From SZAS-18 sp038322235 (lineage in GTDB: Bacteria > Verrucomicrobiota > Verrucomicrobiia > Chthoniobacterales > SZAS-18): a stretch of 64,000 nt of DNA. This document shows, piece by piece, positions 18,731 through 28,194 of this stretch (position 1 is the first letter of the stretch; each line of letters opens with the position of its first letter). A program made the translations under genes and the position numbers. The notes under the pieces were generated by a model that saw only the letters and a program-made list of their open reading frames with translations, ran no database searches and had not been told where the DNA came from. The stretch covers positions 13,982 through 77,981 of the forward strand of contig JBBQFQ010000022.1 in assembly GCA_038322235.1 (NCBI GenBank). Direction: 5' to 3'.

Positions 18731-18930
18731 AAATCGGGGCGCAATGCGTAGCACAGAATCCGCCCCCCGGCATGGGCGGGTGGGCGGGATTCGGGACGCG
18801 GCGCGGCGATTGCTCTCCCCCTTCCCCGGAGCCGCGTCCCGCGCGGCCCTTCGTTTGCTCTCGCGTTTTGCGTTTCCTTCCTTTTCAATCCTCGTTCCCT
18901 CAGCCAGCTTGCCGTTCTGAAGCCCGCCTG

Positions 18931-20046
18931 ATGCGCCTCCTCGCCGTCCTTCGTCTCTGCCTCGCGCTCCTCTGCGTCCCGACTCTGCAAGCCGGGACCT
19001 GGAATCTCGTCACGCTCGATGGCCGCGAGTATGTCCCGCTTTCCGATGTTGCGCACTTCTACCAACTCCGGTTTCTCGTCGGTGGGACCGCGAATCAGGT
19101 CCATCTCGTCTCGCCCGGACGGAGCCTGCGCGGCGCCATCAACTCGAAGGAGTTCTACATCAACGACATCAAGTTCATCCTGAGCTTTCCGATCGTTTCC
19201 TCCGGAGACATGGCCTTCCTCTCCCGGAACGATCTCACGAAGCTGATCGAGCCGGTGCTGCGTCCGCACCGCTTGCGGAATCTCGGCGACATCCGCACCA
19301 TCATTCTCGATCCCGGCCACGGCGGCCACGACCGCGGCGCGGTGAGCAACTTCGGACTCGAAAAAGATTTTGCGCTCGATGTCGCCCTCCGCGTCCGCGA
19401 TCTCCTCTCCCGCCGCCGCGGCTACCGCGTCCTCATGACGCGGGATAATGACTACTTCGTCCCGCTCGAGGAGCGCTCACGGATGGCGAACACCATGCGC
19501 GATCGAGCCATCTTCGTTTCCATCCATTTCAACGCCGGCAGCGGGATCGGCACGGGCATCGAGACTTACCTCATGGCTCCGCGGCTGGTGCCCAGTTACA
19601 ACGGCGACGGCGCCCCGACGCTCGCGGAACTGCAGCAGTGGCCGGGGAATTCGCACGACCCGGAAAACATGGCCCTCGCCACCGCGATGCATTCCGCGAT
19701 GCTCAGTAAGCTGCCGCTCTACGACCGCGGCATCAAGCGCGCCCGCTTCCACGTGCTGCGCGAAAACCTGCTCCCGTCCGTGCTGGTCGAGGGCGGATTC
19801 GTCTCCAACGCGTCCGAAGCGCAGAAGATTGCCGACGTGGAATATCGGAAGGCGATGGCCGAGGCGATCGTGCTCGCGCTCGATAACTTCCAGGCCGCCA
19901 CGCAACCCACGGGAAGCAGCGGCAGCGCGCCCATCGCCCGCGGCGGCGGTTTCGGCGAGGAGATCGACGACATCATTCGTAACGCCCAGGCCCAGCCGCG
20001 GCCGGCCGGGACCGGCCCGAAGGTCAGCGTGCCGAGTTCTAATTGA
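18931..20046 (+). CDS. N-acetylmuramoyl-L-alanine amidase (Amidase_3), exported
   Basis: Zn-dependent cell-wall hydrolase cutting the MurNAc-L-Ala bond, 371 residues. The start at 18931 gives a signal peptide (LAVLRLCLALLCVPTLQAG). The N-terminal domain (LDGREYVPLSDVAHFYQL) is followed by the catalytic Amidase_3 domain. Zinc and catalytic residues are in ILDPGHGGHDRGA, GLEKDF, SIHFNAG and LVEGGFVSN. It has a paralogue at 41559-42755 with the same N-terminal domain. The C-terminal tail is low-complexity. Confidence 0.9.
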   Translation: MRLLAVLRLCLALLCVPTLQAGTWNLVTLDGREYVPLSDVAHFYQLRFLVGGTANQVHLVSPGRSLRGAINSKEFYINDIKFILSFPIVSSGDMAFLSRNDLTKLIEPVLRPHRLRNLGDIRTIILDPGHGGHDRGAVSNFGLEKDFALDVALRVRDLLSRRRGYRVLMTRDNDYFVPLEERSRMANTMRDRAIFVSIHFNAGSGIGTGIETYLMAPRLVPSYNGDGAPTLAELQQWPGNSHDPENMALATAMHSAMLSKLPLYDRGIKRARFHVLRENLLPSVLVEGGFVSNASEAQKIADVEYRKAMAEAIVLALDNFQAATQPTGSSGSAPIARGGGFGEEIDDIIRNAQAQPRPAGTGPKVSVPSSN

Positions 20047-20124
20047 ACCGGCCGCGGTCGAGCGGACTTCGGCCTCATCCCCATTGACGCCAGGCGCTCT
20101 GGCGCGGAGGACTGGAGCGATTCC

Positions 20125-22347
20125 ATGGCCGATCAGCCCGCTCCCCTTCCTTCCCCGACTCCCGAGTCCGAGCCTCCACCGGTCGCTCTTCCCGTCAGCG
20201 CGTTGACCGAGGCCGCGCGCGAAATCGTGGTTGCCGCCGGTTCGCAGGAAGGACGGGCGCTGAGTCCGGAGCACGCCCGGGCCATCGACGAAGCCGCCGA
20301 CGCCCTGCTGAAGGCCGCGAAGGCGCTGCGCGCGATCTCTCGCGCCGCCGGGTCTCCCGATTCGGCGCCGGTGACATCGGCCAGCGGGACGGAGTTTGGG
20401 CCCGAGCCCCAGGTGGACGAACTGCCTCCGCCCGAGCCGGAGCCAGAACTCGATCGCGAGACTCTGCGGGAGCGCCGGCGGCTGCGCGCGAGCGAGATGC
20501 CCGATGTCGATGCCGGCGCGGGGGATTTCGTTCCCGAGCAGCCGATGTCGCCGCCGTGGCTGATTCGATTCTTCCCGGCCGGCGACCTTTTCAGCCCGCG
20601 TGAGGAGATCATCCGCTCGATGAAGATCTACCAGCGCTTCAAGTGGATCTCCGTCCTGCTCGCGCTGGGGTTGCTCGTGGGGGTCTTTGCGCGGCCGGCG
20701 AGCCGCTGGCTCCGGGGATACCAGGCCGCGCGGCTCGCGCGGGAGGCGCTTGCGCTCATGGACGCGGGAAAGTGGAATGAGGCCGTCACGCCGGCCGTCG
20801 ACGCGTATTCACTCTGGCCGGCCGAGCCGCTGGCGATGCGGGCCGCGGCGCGCGCCCTGACCCGCGAGAACGACGCCCGCGCGCTCGAAATCTGGGAGCA
20901 GCTCCGCGGTCGCGGCGAAATGCAGCCGGACGACTGGCGCGCCTGGATCGGTCTCGCGTCGGCGAAGGGGAAGCTCGATCTGGCTGACAAGCTGCTCGGG
21001 GAATTCATCCCGCAGGTGAAGGGCGGCACGATCAAGGATCGCACCGCTGGCATGTGGCTTGCCGCGTTGCGCGGGGACCGCCGGCGGGCGGGCGAGTTGG
21101 GTCGCGCCCTGCTTAAAGATCCCGTCGCGACAGACGAGAACCGCGTCGAAGTGGCCGCTCTCCTCGCTGACCAAACCGAGCCCGAATTCGCCGCCGACGG
21201 CTGGGCGGAGCTCGAGAAGCAGGCGCGGAAGCCGGGCGAGGTGGGACTCGCCGCGCTGCTCCGCGTCGCGCGCCGCAGCGGGGCGCCGAATCGACCCGCC
21301 GCCGAATGCGAGGAGTGGGTCAGCCTGCTCAAGGGCAACCCCCGCGTCACCGCCCCGGCCTTTCTGCTCGCGCTCGACCTCGAATCCGCCCGCCTCGGCG
21401 CCCCGGCCGAGCGGGTGGTCGGGGATGCCGTCGCCAAGCTCGGCCGCGCCGAAGACGAGCCCACCGTGCTGGCCCTCTGTCGCTGGCTCCTCGCGCGCCG
21501 GGAATTCGAGCGCGTGCTCGACATCCTCCCCATCGATCGCGCGGCCACCTTCCGCAGCTTTGCGCTCGTGCACGTCGAAGCGCTTCAGGGACTCGAACGC
21601 TGGAACGACATCCGGCAGATCCTTTCGCGGCAGCAGTTGCCGATTGATGGCGGGCAGGCCGATCTCCAACTAGCGATCGCCCTCACTCACCTCAACGAGG
21701 CCACCGCCGCCGCCAACCGCTGGAAAAAGCTCATGAGCGCAGCGTCCGGTGACGCGAAGCCGCTGACGGCGCTGGCCGAGATCGCCGAGCAGCATGGGGC
21801 CCGGGACATCGCCGAAGCCGCCTACCGGGACGTGGTCAAACTCTCGCCGCAGACGCGCCCCGCCTGGGAGGGACTCGTTCGCGTCCTCGATTTCGCCCGC
21901 GACACGCCACGGACGTTCGAGGTGCTGACGGAAATGCGCCGGGCTTTTCCGGACGATCTGCGCGTCCAGAGCGACTGGGCCTACCTCGCCGCCCTGCTCG
22001 TGCGCGAGCTCGACGAAGCCGCCCGCCTCGCGCAGTCCGCCGTCACGGCCACGCCCCAGGCGGTGGTTCCGCGCCTGTCGCTCGCGCTCGTGAAAGTGCG
22101 TCAGAAGAGGTTCGACGAAGCCCTCGCCGCGCTCGCCGGCACGCCGCTCGAGGCCCCCTCCAAACTTTCGGGCGGATCGTTCACTCCCTCGCAAATCGTC
22201 GTGGCCGCGGCCGTGTACGCCGTCAGCGGCCATCTGCCCGAGGCAAAGACCCTCGTTACCGGACTGGAGAAGGCGAACCTCCGCCGCGAAGAGCGCGAGA
22301 TCGCCAATCGCATCCTCGCCGCCGAAACGGGCCCGGACGGGAAGTAG
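20125..22347 (+). CDS. Membrane-anchored TPR-type repeat protein, unknown function
   Basis: A 740-residue protein. Residues 1-160 are Pro/Glu-rich and probably disordered. One membrane span follows at about 170-190 (WISVLLALGLLVGVF). The long C-terminal region is made of helical Ala-rich repeats of TPR type, such as LARGALALMDAGKWNEAV-like and LAEIAEQHGARDIAEAAYRDV units. The layout, a cytoplasmic disordered N-terminus with a periplasmic helical solenoid, suggests a scaffold. I do not recognise a specific family. It is 78 bases after the amidase gene, so the two may be co-expressed and share a cell-envelope role. Confidence 0.75.
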   Translation: MADQPAPLPSPTPESEPPPVALPVSALTEAAREIVVAAGSQEGRALSPEHARAIDEAADALLKAAKALRAISRAAGSPDSAPVTSASGTEFGPEPQVDELPPPEPEPELDRETLRERRRLRASEMPDVDAGAGDFVPEQPMSPPWLIRFFPAGDLFSPREEIIRSMKIYQRFKWISVLLALGLLVGVFARPASRWLRGYQAARLAREALALMDAGKWNEAVTPAVDAYSLWPAEPLAMRAAARALTRENDARALEIWEQLRGRGEMQPDDWRAWIGLASAKGKLDLADKLLGEFIPQVKGGTIKDRTAGMWLAALRGDRRRAGELGRALLKDPVATDENRVEVAALLADQTEPEFAADGWAELEKQARKPGEVGLAALLRVARRSGAPNRPAAECEEWVSLLKGNPRVTAPAFLLALDLESARLGAPAERVVGDAVAKLGRAEDEPTVLALCRWLLARREFERVLDILPIDRAATFRSFALVHVEALQGLERWNDIRQILSRQQLPIDGGQADLQLAIALTHLNEATAAANRWKKLMSAASGDAKPLTALAEIAEQHGARDIAEAAYRDVVKLSPQTRPAWEGLVRVLDFARDTPRTFEVLTEMRRAFPDDLRVQSDWAYLAALLVRELDEAARLAQSAVTATPQAVVPRLSLALVKVRQKRFDEALAALAGTPLEAPSKLSGGSFTPSQIVVAAAVYAVSGHLPEAKTLVTGLEKANLRREEREIANRILAAETGPDGK

Positions 22348-22390
22348 GAGGCAGCACGCGTCGACCCGCTCGTAAACCGTCGGGATGCCG

Positions 22391-22441
22391 AAGGCTCGTG
22401 GAGTACGGCAGCAGGCTGCCTTCACGACAGCAGCTGCAGGC
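22391..22441. repeat. REP-like inverted repeat upstream of the gamma-glutamyltransferase gene
   Basis: The stretch holds the palindrome GGCAGC-AG-GCTGCC and a nearby CAGCAGCTGCAGG. It lies in the gap between two genes and could form a short hairpin. It overlaps a possible upstream GTG start at 22398 for the next gene. Confidence 0.35.
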
Positions 22442-22514
22442 TTCCGGAGTCCTCCCTCACCGCCACCACCATCCCGACTCGACTCCGCCGAGCTCTCACG
22501 CCATCATCCCCGTC

Positions 22515-24233
22515 GTGAAGCCTGCCTCACTCGTCCCTGCGCTGGTCGCGCTCGCCCTCACTCCCTCCCTCTTTGCCCAAGTGGATCGCGTCACTGGAAA
22601 GCCTTTCGCCACCCGCTCGGAAGTCATCGCCGTCCACGGCATGGTCTGCACGAGCCAGCCGCTCGCCACCCAGATCGGGCTCGATGTCCTCAAGGCCGGC
22701 GGCAGCGCGGTCGATGCGGCGATCGCCGCGAATGCCGCGCTCGGACTCATGGAGCCCACCGGCGCAGGCCTGGGCGGGGATCTTTTCGCCATCGTCTACG
22801 AAGCGAAAACGGGAAAACTCCACGGCCTCAATGGCAGTGGCCGCGCCCCGCTCGGGCTCAGCTACGAGCAATTCAAACAAGAGCTGGAGAAGCTCGGCTC
22901 GAAGACGATTCCCATGCACGGGTTTCTGCCCATCAGCGTCCCGGGCGCGGTGGACGCGTGGTTCGAGCTGCACGGAAAATTCGGCCGTCTCCCGATGAAG
23001 GAGGTTCTCGCTCCGGCGATCCGCTACGCCGAGGAAGGCTTCCCGGTTTCCGAACTGATCCAGTACTACTGGGCCCGGAGCGTTCCCGTGCTCAGCAAGC
23101 AGCCGGGTGGATTCAAGGACACTTACACCATCAACGGCCGCGCCCCGGAAAAAGGCGAGATCTTCAAGAATCCCGACCTCGCGAAAACCCTCCGCCTCCT
23201 CGCCACGAAAGGGCGCGATTCCTTTTACAAGGGCGAGGTGGCCGATGCGATCGACGCCTTCTTCAAGGCGAACGGCGGCTGGTTGCGGAAGATCGACTTC
23301 GAAAAGCACTCGTCCACCTGGGTCGATCCCGTGAGCGTGAACTACCGTGGCTACGACATCTTCGAGCTTCCGCCGAATTCCCAGGGCATCGCCGCGCTCC
23401 AGGCGCTGAACATTCTCGAGTCGTACGACCTTCGGTCGATGGGCTTCAACAGCGCGGATGCCCTGCATCTCCAGTTCGAGGCCAAGAAGCTTGCCTTCGA
23501 GGATCGGGCGAAGTTCTACGCCGACCCCGCGTTCTCGAAGATCCCGCTTACCCGTCTCCTCTCGAAGGAATACGCCGCCGAGCGCCGGAAGCTCATCGAC
23601 CCGCAGCGCGCCGCGAAGCGTTTCGACCCCGGCACCGCCGCGCTCAGCCAGGGCGATACCATCTATCTCTGCACCGCCGACCAGGAGGGCAACATGGCCT
23701 CGCTCATCCAGAGCAACTACCGCGGCATGGGCAGCGGCATTGTCGTGCCCGGGACCGGCTTCGGCTTTCAGGATCGCGGCGAGCTCTTCACCTTTGAGCC
23801 CGGCCACGCGAACGTCTATGCGCCCGGCAAACGTCCCTTCCAAACCATCATCCCTGCATTCGTGAAAAAAGACGGCAAGCCCTGGGTCGCCTTCGGCGTC
23901 ATGGGTGGAGGGATGCAACCGCAGGGCCACACCCAGATCATTCATAACTTGATCGACTTCGGGATGGGCCTCCAGGAAGCCGGCGATGCGGCCCGCTGGC
24001 AGCACGAGGGCTCCAGCGAGCCCACCGGCGAAAAGATGACCACCGGTGGCTATGTGAATGTGGAGAGCGGCATCCCGTGGGACGTCGTGCGCCAGCTGGC
24101 GAAGCGCGGGCACAACATCCGCACGGATGTCGGTGGCTACGGCGGTTATCAGGCCATCATGCGCGACCACGCTCACGGCGTCTGGATCGGCGCCTCCGAA
24201 AGCCGCAAGGACGGTCAGGCGGGAGGATACTGA
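22515..24233 (+). CDS. ggt: Gamma-glutamyltransferase, exported
   Basis: Ntn-hydrolase that cleaves or transfers the gamma-glutamyl group of glutathione and related peptides. From the GTG at 22515 the protein is 572 residues and opens with a signal peptide (KPASLVPALVALALTPSLFA). A GTG at 22398 would add 39 unstructured residues ahead of it, so I reject it. Family blocks: GGSAVDAAIAANAAL, PTGAGLGGDLF and GDTIYLCTADQEGNMASLIQ. The Thr in GDTIYL is the expected autocleavage nucleophile at the start of the small subunit. GSGIVVPGTGFGFQ is the oxyanion region. It is closer to the YwrD-like than the E. coli Ggt subgroup. Confidence 0.9.
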   Translation: MKPASLVPALVALALTPSLFAQVDRVTGKPFATRSEVIAVHGMVCTSQPLATQIGLDVLKAGGSAVDAAIAANAALGLMEPTGAGLGGDLFAIVYEAKTGKLHGLNGSGRAPLGLSYEQFKQELEKLGSKTIPMHGFLPISVPGAVDAWFELHGKFGRLPMKEVLAPAIRYAEEGFPVSELIQYYWARSVPVLSKQPGGFKDTYTINGRAPEKGEIFKNPDLAKTLRLLATKGRDSFYKGEVADAIDAFFKANGGWLRKIDFEKHSSTWVDPVSVNYRGYDIFELPPNSQGIAALQALNILESYDLRSMGFNSADALHLQFEAKKLAFEDRAKFYADPAFSKIPLTRLLSKEYAAERRKLIDPQRAAKRFDPGTAALSQGDTIYLCTADQEGNMASLIQSNYRGMGSGIVVPGTGFGFQDRGELFTFEPGHANVYAPGKRPFQTIIPAFVKKDGKPWVAFGVMGGGMQPQGHTQIIHNLIDFGMGLQEAGDAARWQHEGSSEPTGEKMTTGGYVNVESGIPWDVVRQLAKRGHNIRTDVGGYGGYQAIMRDHAHGVWIGASESRKDGQAGGY

Positions 24234-24260
24234 GCGGGCGTCGGCGGGAGGAAAGCTGGT

Positions 24261-24668
24261 TCACGTCGAAGCGGGCGGTTGGCCCGACTCGCGGCCACGC
24301 AGGGCCGTCAGGAAGGCGCAGCCTTTGCCGGCGAGGCGCTCCTCGAGTTTCTTCGTGCAATCGCAATCGCAACAGGCCCATGCCTCGGTGCCGTTGAGAT
24401 CCCGACAGTTCTGGCGCGCGTGCGCGTCCTTCACGGAAAGGAGTTCGAAATACTGCTCCCAATAGGGCCGCTCCTCCTCCAGCGGCGTCGCGCAGAAACA
24501 CGTCTCGACCCATTGAGCTGTCCCATCGGGGAGCAAGCGGGCGACGCGGAGGTCCTCGATATATTCCGATCCGGCCACGGAGCCGCGGCCAAGCGTCCCG
24601 CGATCAACGGCGTCCAGCAGGGCCGCCTCGCGGCCTGCTTTCGCGCGAGCAGTGACGAGATAGCGCAC
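24261..24668 (-). CDS. Conserved hypothetical protein with a CCDCDC cluster
   Basis: A 135-residue protein with GTG start at 24668, convergent with ggt (27 bases). The N-terminal part (RYLVTARAKAGREAALLDAV) looks like a small ferredoxin-like alpha/beta domain. The C-terminal half has an ACCDCDCTKKLEERL cluster and CFCATPLEEERPYWEQYFE. Five Cys within a few residues suggest metal or cluster binding. I know related proteins only as uncharacterised. Function unknown. Confidence 0.7.
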   Translation of the reverse strand: MRYLVTARAKAGREAALLDAVDRGTLGRGSVAGSEYIEDLRVARLLPDGTAQWVETCFCATPLEEERPYWEQYFELLSVKDAHARQNCRDLNGTEAWACCDCDCTKKLEERLAGKGCAFLTALRGRESGQPPAST

Positions 24669-24772
24669 GAAGAAAAGGGAGACGGGGGAGCGGCGGAAAG
24701 CAACGACTCACGCGAAGATTCGCTCCCAAGCGGGCGGGATTCTCGGGGCGGGTTGATCGGACGGGATTAAGG

Positions 24773-24813
24773 CAAGAAAACGGCCGCGCAGCGGGGAGCG
24801 GCGCGGCCGTTTG
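24773..24813 (-). terminator. Intrinsic terminator of the Tyr/Gly-rich gene
   Basis: A perfect 12-pair stem (AAACGGCCGCGC with its complement) and an 11-base loop end 17 bases past the stop of the 24830-25123 gene. On the minus strand the stem runs straight into TTTTCTT, the layout of a strong Rho-independent terminator. Confidence 0.88.
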
Positions 24814-24829
24814 AACGGAACGAGAGGGT

Positions 24830-25123
24830 TTAGTAACCGATCGAGATGGAGACGCCCGGGCGGTAGTAATACGGGGCGTAGCAGGGATAGCCGTAGCCGC
24901 GGTAGCCAGCGCCATAATAGGAATACGGCCGGTAGTAACGACGGCCGTAGTAAGCGGACGGGCGATAGTACGGGCGACCGTAGTAGCCCCCACCGTAATA
25001 GACGCGGGAGTAGCCCCGGGCGTAAACCCGGCGCCCATAGCCGTAAGGCCGAGCCTCCGCCGTTTGCGGCAGGGTGAGGAGGATTCCGAACACGGCGGCG
25101 AGAAGAAGAACGTAACGTCTCAT
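24830..25123 (-). CDS. Small secreted Tyr/Gly/Arg-rich protein
   Basis: A 97-residue protein. The signal peptide (MRRYVLLLAAVFGILLTLPQTAEA) is followed by a mature part dominated by Tyr, Gly, Arg and Pro in repeats such as YYGRPYYRP and YYGRRYYRPYSYYG. It is low in complexity and has no catalytic motif. Such compositions occur in adhesive or structural envelope proteins, but that is inference. It is a single-gene unit with its own strong terminator. Confidence 0.75.
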   Translation of the reverse strand: MRRYVLLLAAVFGILLTLPQTAEARPYGYGRRVYARGYSRVYYGGGYYGRPYYRPSAYYGRRYYRPYSYYGAGYRGYGYPCYAPYYYRPGVSISIGY

Positions 25124-25246
25124 ACCGATTTATGACCGACGCGCCCGTCCCCGCATTCAATCCAGAGTGCAGAAAAATTTTATCTTTCCATGGCAGCGAG
25201 GCATCCGAGCGGGACCCGTGGGTCGAAGGGGCGAACCGCGAAACGA

Positions 25247-28069
25247 TCATTTCCCGCGGCTCGAACCACCGGTCTGCTGGCCCGCGAGCGCGGCAAGAAA
25301 GCGGGGCTCGGCCCGCAGGCCATCCCACACGGGATCGAGCCGGAGTGAGCCGTAACAAAGATCGCCCGGGATGGCGAGGAGACGTTCGATGAGGTCGAGG
25401 GCGGCGGCGTTCTCGCCCGCGAGGGCAGAGGTTCGGGCCTGCATCTCGAGGAGTTCCGGGCCATCGATCGCGTCCCGGCCGAGGGGAACGAGATCCACGC
25501 TCCGCTGGGCGCCGGCGAGAGCGGCGTCGCGCTGACCGAGCAGCGCATCGAGTTGCGCGAGGACGGCAAGGCGCTTCGGGGCTTCCGGCGCCTGACGGAG
25601 GGCGGCCAGGGTCACCTCGCGGGCGGTGCGAAAGGCTTGGGCGGCGGCGTCCGAATCGCCGCGCAGCCGGGCGATCCACCCCTCGAACCACGAGCGCGGG
25701 AACGCGAAGAGGTTCGGATCGGTGAATTCGGCGTCTGCGCTCTCGGAGAGTCGGGCCGCCGCGGCGACGGGATCGCGAGCGTGGAGGGCGGCGAGAATGC
25801 GGCCGAGGGTGATGAGGGAATTCGGATCGTAGGTCCGGGCCAGCTGGGCCCGGGCCTGGACGAGCGGCGCGGGATCGGCGTCGCGGAGGAGCGGGATCTC
25901 CGCGCGGTCGAGCGTGAGCGTTTCGAGCACGAGGCCGGAGGCGGCGGCGCGGTCGAGCACGCGCAGCGCCTCATCCCAGCGGCGCTGGAACCGATAGGTC
26001 AGGTGGAGGGAGCGCACGGCGGACGGACTCCGCGGATCCAGCGCGAGCGCCCGATCGAGGTGCGTGATGGCATCATCCCAGCGTCCCAGCCGGCGGTCGA
26101 TCAAGCCGAGCCAGCGAAAGGCGGCTTCACTGTTCGGCAGGACGTTGGTGGCCGCCGCAAACTCGACCCGCGCCGCTGCGAAGTCGCGCCGGCCCCAGTA
26201 GAGGAACAGGCCGCGGGCGAGCCGGACTTCGCCCCGCTGAGGTTGGAGACGCTCAGCGGCTTCGAGGGCGGCAGTGCAGAGGGCGAGCCGGGCCGGCGTG
26301 CGGTCGCTGCCATTCCAGTACAGACTGACGTGCACCTCGGAGAGCAGGCAGAACGCGAGGGTGAATTTAGGATCCTGGGCGGTGGCCTCATTCAATAACC
26401 GCGCGGCCTGGAGCAGGACCGCATTCGGATCGGGCATCTGCTGCCAGGCCGCGAGCAGTTCCTTCGCCTGAAGGTAGAGATCGTAGGCCGCGAGATTTTC
26501 GGTGGGACGCGAGGCCATCGCGGCGCGCTCGCCGGTGCCCAGCCGGGCCTGAATCTGCTCGGCGATCTGCCCGGCGATTTCGTCCTGGACCGCGAAGACA
26601 TCCGCCAGGGCGCGATCAAAGCGGCCGGCCCAGATCTGCCGCTGGCCCCGCACCTCCACGACTGCGACGCTGATGACCACTCTTCCCGCCTCCCGGCGGA
26701 CGCTGCCCTCGACCAGATGCGTGACGCCCAGCGCGGCGCCGATCGCGGCGAGATCGCGCGGAGCCCCGGACTCGGCCCGGTAGGCCTGAAGTGAACTGCG
26801 GGCGATGACGCGCAGATCCCGGATCTGCGCAAGGCGCGTGAGAATATCGTCCTGCATGCCTTCGGCGAAGAAGGAGTTTTCGCGCGCGTCACTGAGATTC
26901 CGGAAGGGCAGCACCGCGATGGATTTTTCCGTGCTGGCGGCGGCGTCGGTGGGCGCCGGGGCCGACCGGGGCGCGCGCAGCCACCATCCGGCGCCGAGGC
27001 CGATGGCGACGATGGCCGCGCCGACGAGCGCGATCCAGACGGGGCCGCCCCGCCGCGACCGACGGGAAGCGGAGGCGGCTCGAGGCGTCGCGGTGAGCGT
27101 GGTGAGAGGAGGCAACGCCGGGACGATGGGGCACTCCAGTCCGGCGGCCGTTACGCGCGCGGCGGCCAGCGCTTCCGCGGCGGAGACGGCGTCCGGATAG
27201 CGATCGGCCGGCGACTTCGCGAGGAGTCCGCGCAGGGGCTCGAGCACGGCGGCCGGGAGCGCGGCGAGGTCGCTCCAGGGTGGCTCGTCGTTCGTGTGCT
27301 GGTTGAGGATCTCGCGCAGGTTGCGCCCGACAAACGGGGGCCGGCCGGCCAGCATTTCCCAGAGGATGCAGCCGAGGCTGTAAAGATCGGTGCGGCCGTC
27401 CAGATCCTCGGCCTCCTGACACTGCTCGGGACTCGCATACGCGGCCGTGCCGCGGAAGCCCAGTGTCGGAGCCGCATCGTCCACGGACGCATTCGTCGTG
27501 GTGCCGTGCCGGATCGCGCGAGCGAGACCGAAGTCGATGATCTTCAGCAGGCAGCCGCCGCTGGCCGTAAGCGAGCGGGCGCGCGGATGGGTGGGAGGGA
27601 ATTCCACGACCATCAGATTCGGCGGCTTGAGATCCCGGTGGATGAGGTGCTGCTGGTGGATCGCGCCGAGGCCCGCGGCGATCTGCTCGGCGAACCCAAG
27701 CGCCTGCGCGGGGGAGGGTCGTCCGTGTTGCCGGAGCCACGTTTGGAGGGAAATGCCCTCCACCAGTTCCATCGCATAAAACATCCGGCCGGGCTCGTCG
27801 TGGAGGTACACGACCGGCGCGACATTCGGATGCGCGATCCGGGCGGCGGCGCGCGCCTCGCGCACGAGGAGCCGATGGGAGTCCGGATCACTGATCCGGG
27901 AGGGATGAATCACCTTCAGCGCGACATCCACGCGGAGGCGTTCGTCCTCGGCCCGGTAGGTGAGCCCCATCCCGCCGACGCCGAGGACCCAGGGCGACCC
28001 GTCCGGCCGCTGCCGGATCCGGTAGTGAGCGTGCTGGAGCGGATCGGGATCGGAAGGCCGGAGGAACAT
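25247..28069 (-). CDS. Ser/Thr protein kinase with TolB-like and TPR domains
   Basis: A 940-residue membrane-anchored Hanks-type kinase. The kinase domain spans about 14-305 with glycine loop LGVGGMGLTY, Lys52 in VALK, HRDLKPPN (Asp146) and DFGLA (Asp179). One membrane span lies at about 344-363. A FlgO/TolB-N-like domain follows (KSIAVLPFRNLSDARENSFFAEG), as found in CadC-like and cyclase proteins. The rest is TPR-like repeats to the end. The layout implies cytoplasmic phosphorylation coupled to an external helical sensor. Target unknown. The ATG at 28069 sits inside a heptad repeat, so the exact start is less certain. Confidence 0.9.
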   Translation of the reverse strand: MFLRPSDPDPLQHAHYRIRQRPDGSPWVLGVGGMGLTYRAEDERLRVDVALKVIHPSRISDPDSHRLLVREARAAARIAHPNVAPVVYLHDEPGRMFYAMELVEGISLQTWLRQHGRPSPAQALGFAEQIAAGLGAIHQQHLIHRDLKPPNLMVVEFPPTHPRARSLTASGGCLLKIIDFGLARAIRHGTTTNASVDDAAPTLGFRGTAAYASPEQCQEAEDLDGRTDLYSLGCILWEMLAGRPPFVGRNLREILNQHTNDEPPWSDLAALPAAVLEPLRGLLAKSPADRYPDAVSAAEALAAARVTAAGLECPIVPALPPLTTLTATPRAASASRRSRRGGPVWIALVGAAIVAIGLGAGWWLRAPRSAPAPTDAAASTEKSIAVLPFRNLSDARENSFFAEGMQDDILTRLAQIRDLRVIARSSLQAYRAESGAPRDLAAIGAALGVTHLVEGSVRREAGRVVISVAVVEVRGQRQIWAGRFDRALADVFAVQDEIAGQIAEQIQARLGTGERAAMASRPTENLAAYDLYLQAKELLAAWQQMPDPNAVLLQAARLLNEATAQDPKFTLAFCLLSEVHVSLYWNGSDRTPARLALCTAALEAAERLQPQRGEVRLARGLFLYWGRRDFAAARVEFAAATNVLPNSEAAFRWLGLIDRRLGRWDDAITHLDRALALDPRSPSAVRSLHLTYRFQRRWDEALRVLDRAAASGLVLETLTLDRAEIPLLRDADPAPLVQARAQLARTYDPNSLITLGRILAALHARDPVAAAARLSESADAEFTDPNLFAFPRSWFEGWIARLRGDSDAAAQAFRTAREVTLAALRQAPEAPKRLAVLAQLDALLGQRDAALAGAQRSVDLVPLGRDAIDGPELLEMQARTSALAGENAAALDLIERLLAIPGDLCYGSLRLDPVWDGLRAEPRFLAALAGQQTGGSSRGK

Positions 28070-28105
28070 CGAACGTTGAACATCGAACTTTGAACTTCGA
28101 AGGTC
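28064..28105. repeat. Heptad repeat (TTCGANG type) at the kinase start
   Basis: Six successive seven-base units on the plus strand (GAACATC, GAACGTT, GAACATC, GAACTTT, GAACTTC, GAAGGTC). Read in the direction of the kinase gene they are (TTCGANG)n and include its ATG. The same repeat flanks both divergent genes at 57.4-57.6 kb. Confidence 0.8.
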
Positions 28106-28194
28106 CGAACCAAGCGTTGGAAGGGGTGGAGCGTGAACGCGGCGGGCCCAAGTCCTATCTACGCCGCCGCCGGCAAGCCGGACGCTCCGGTCAT

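Noticed and set aside
18793..18840. Ten-base inverted repeat (GGGACGCGGC / GCCGCGTCCC) before the amidase gene
   Set aside because: The arms are 28 bases apart with no T run or operator-like symmetry; likely chance in GC-rich DNA.
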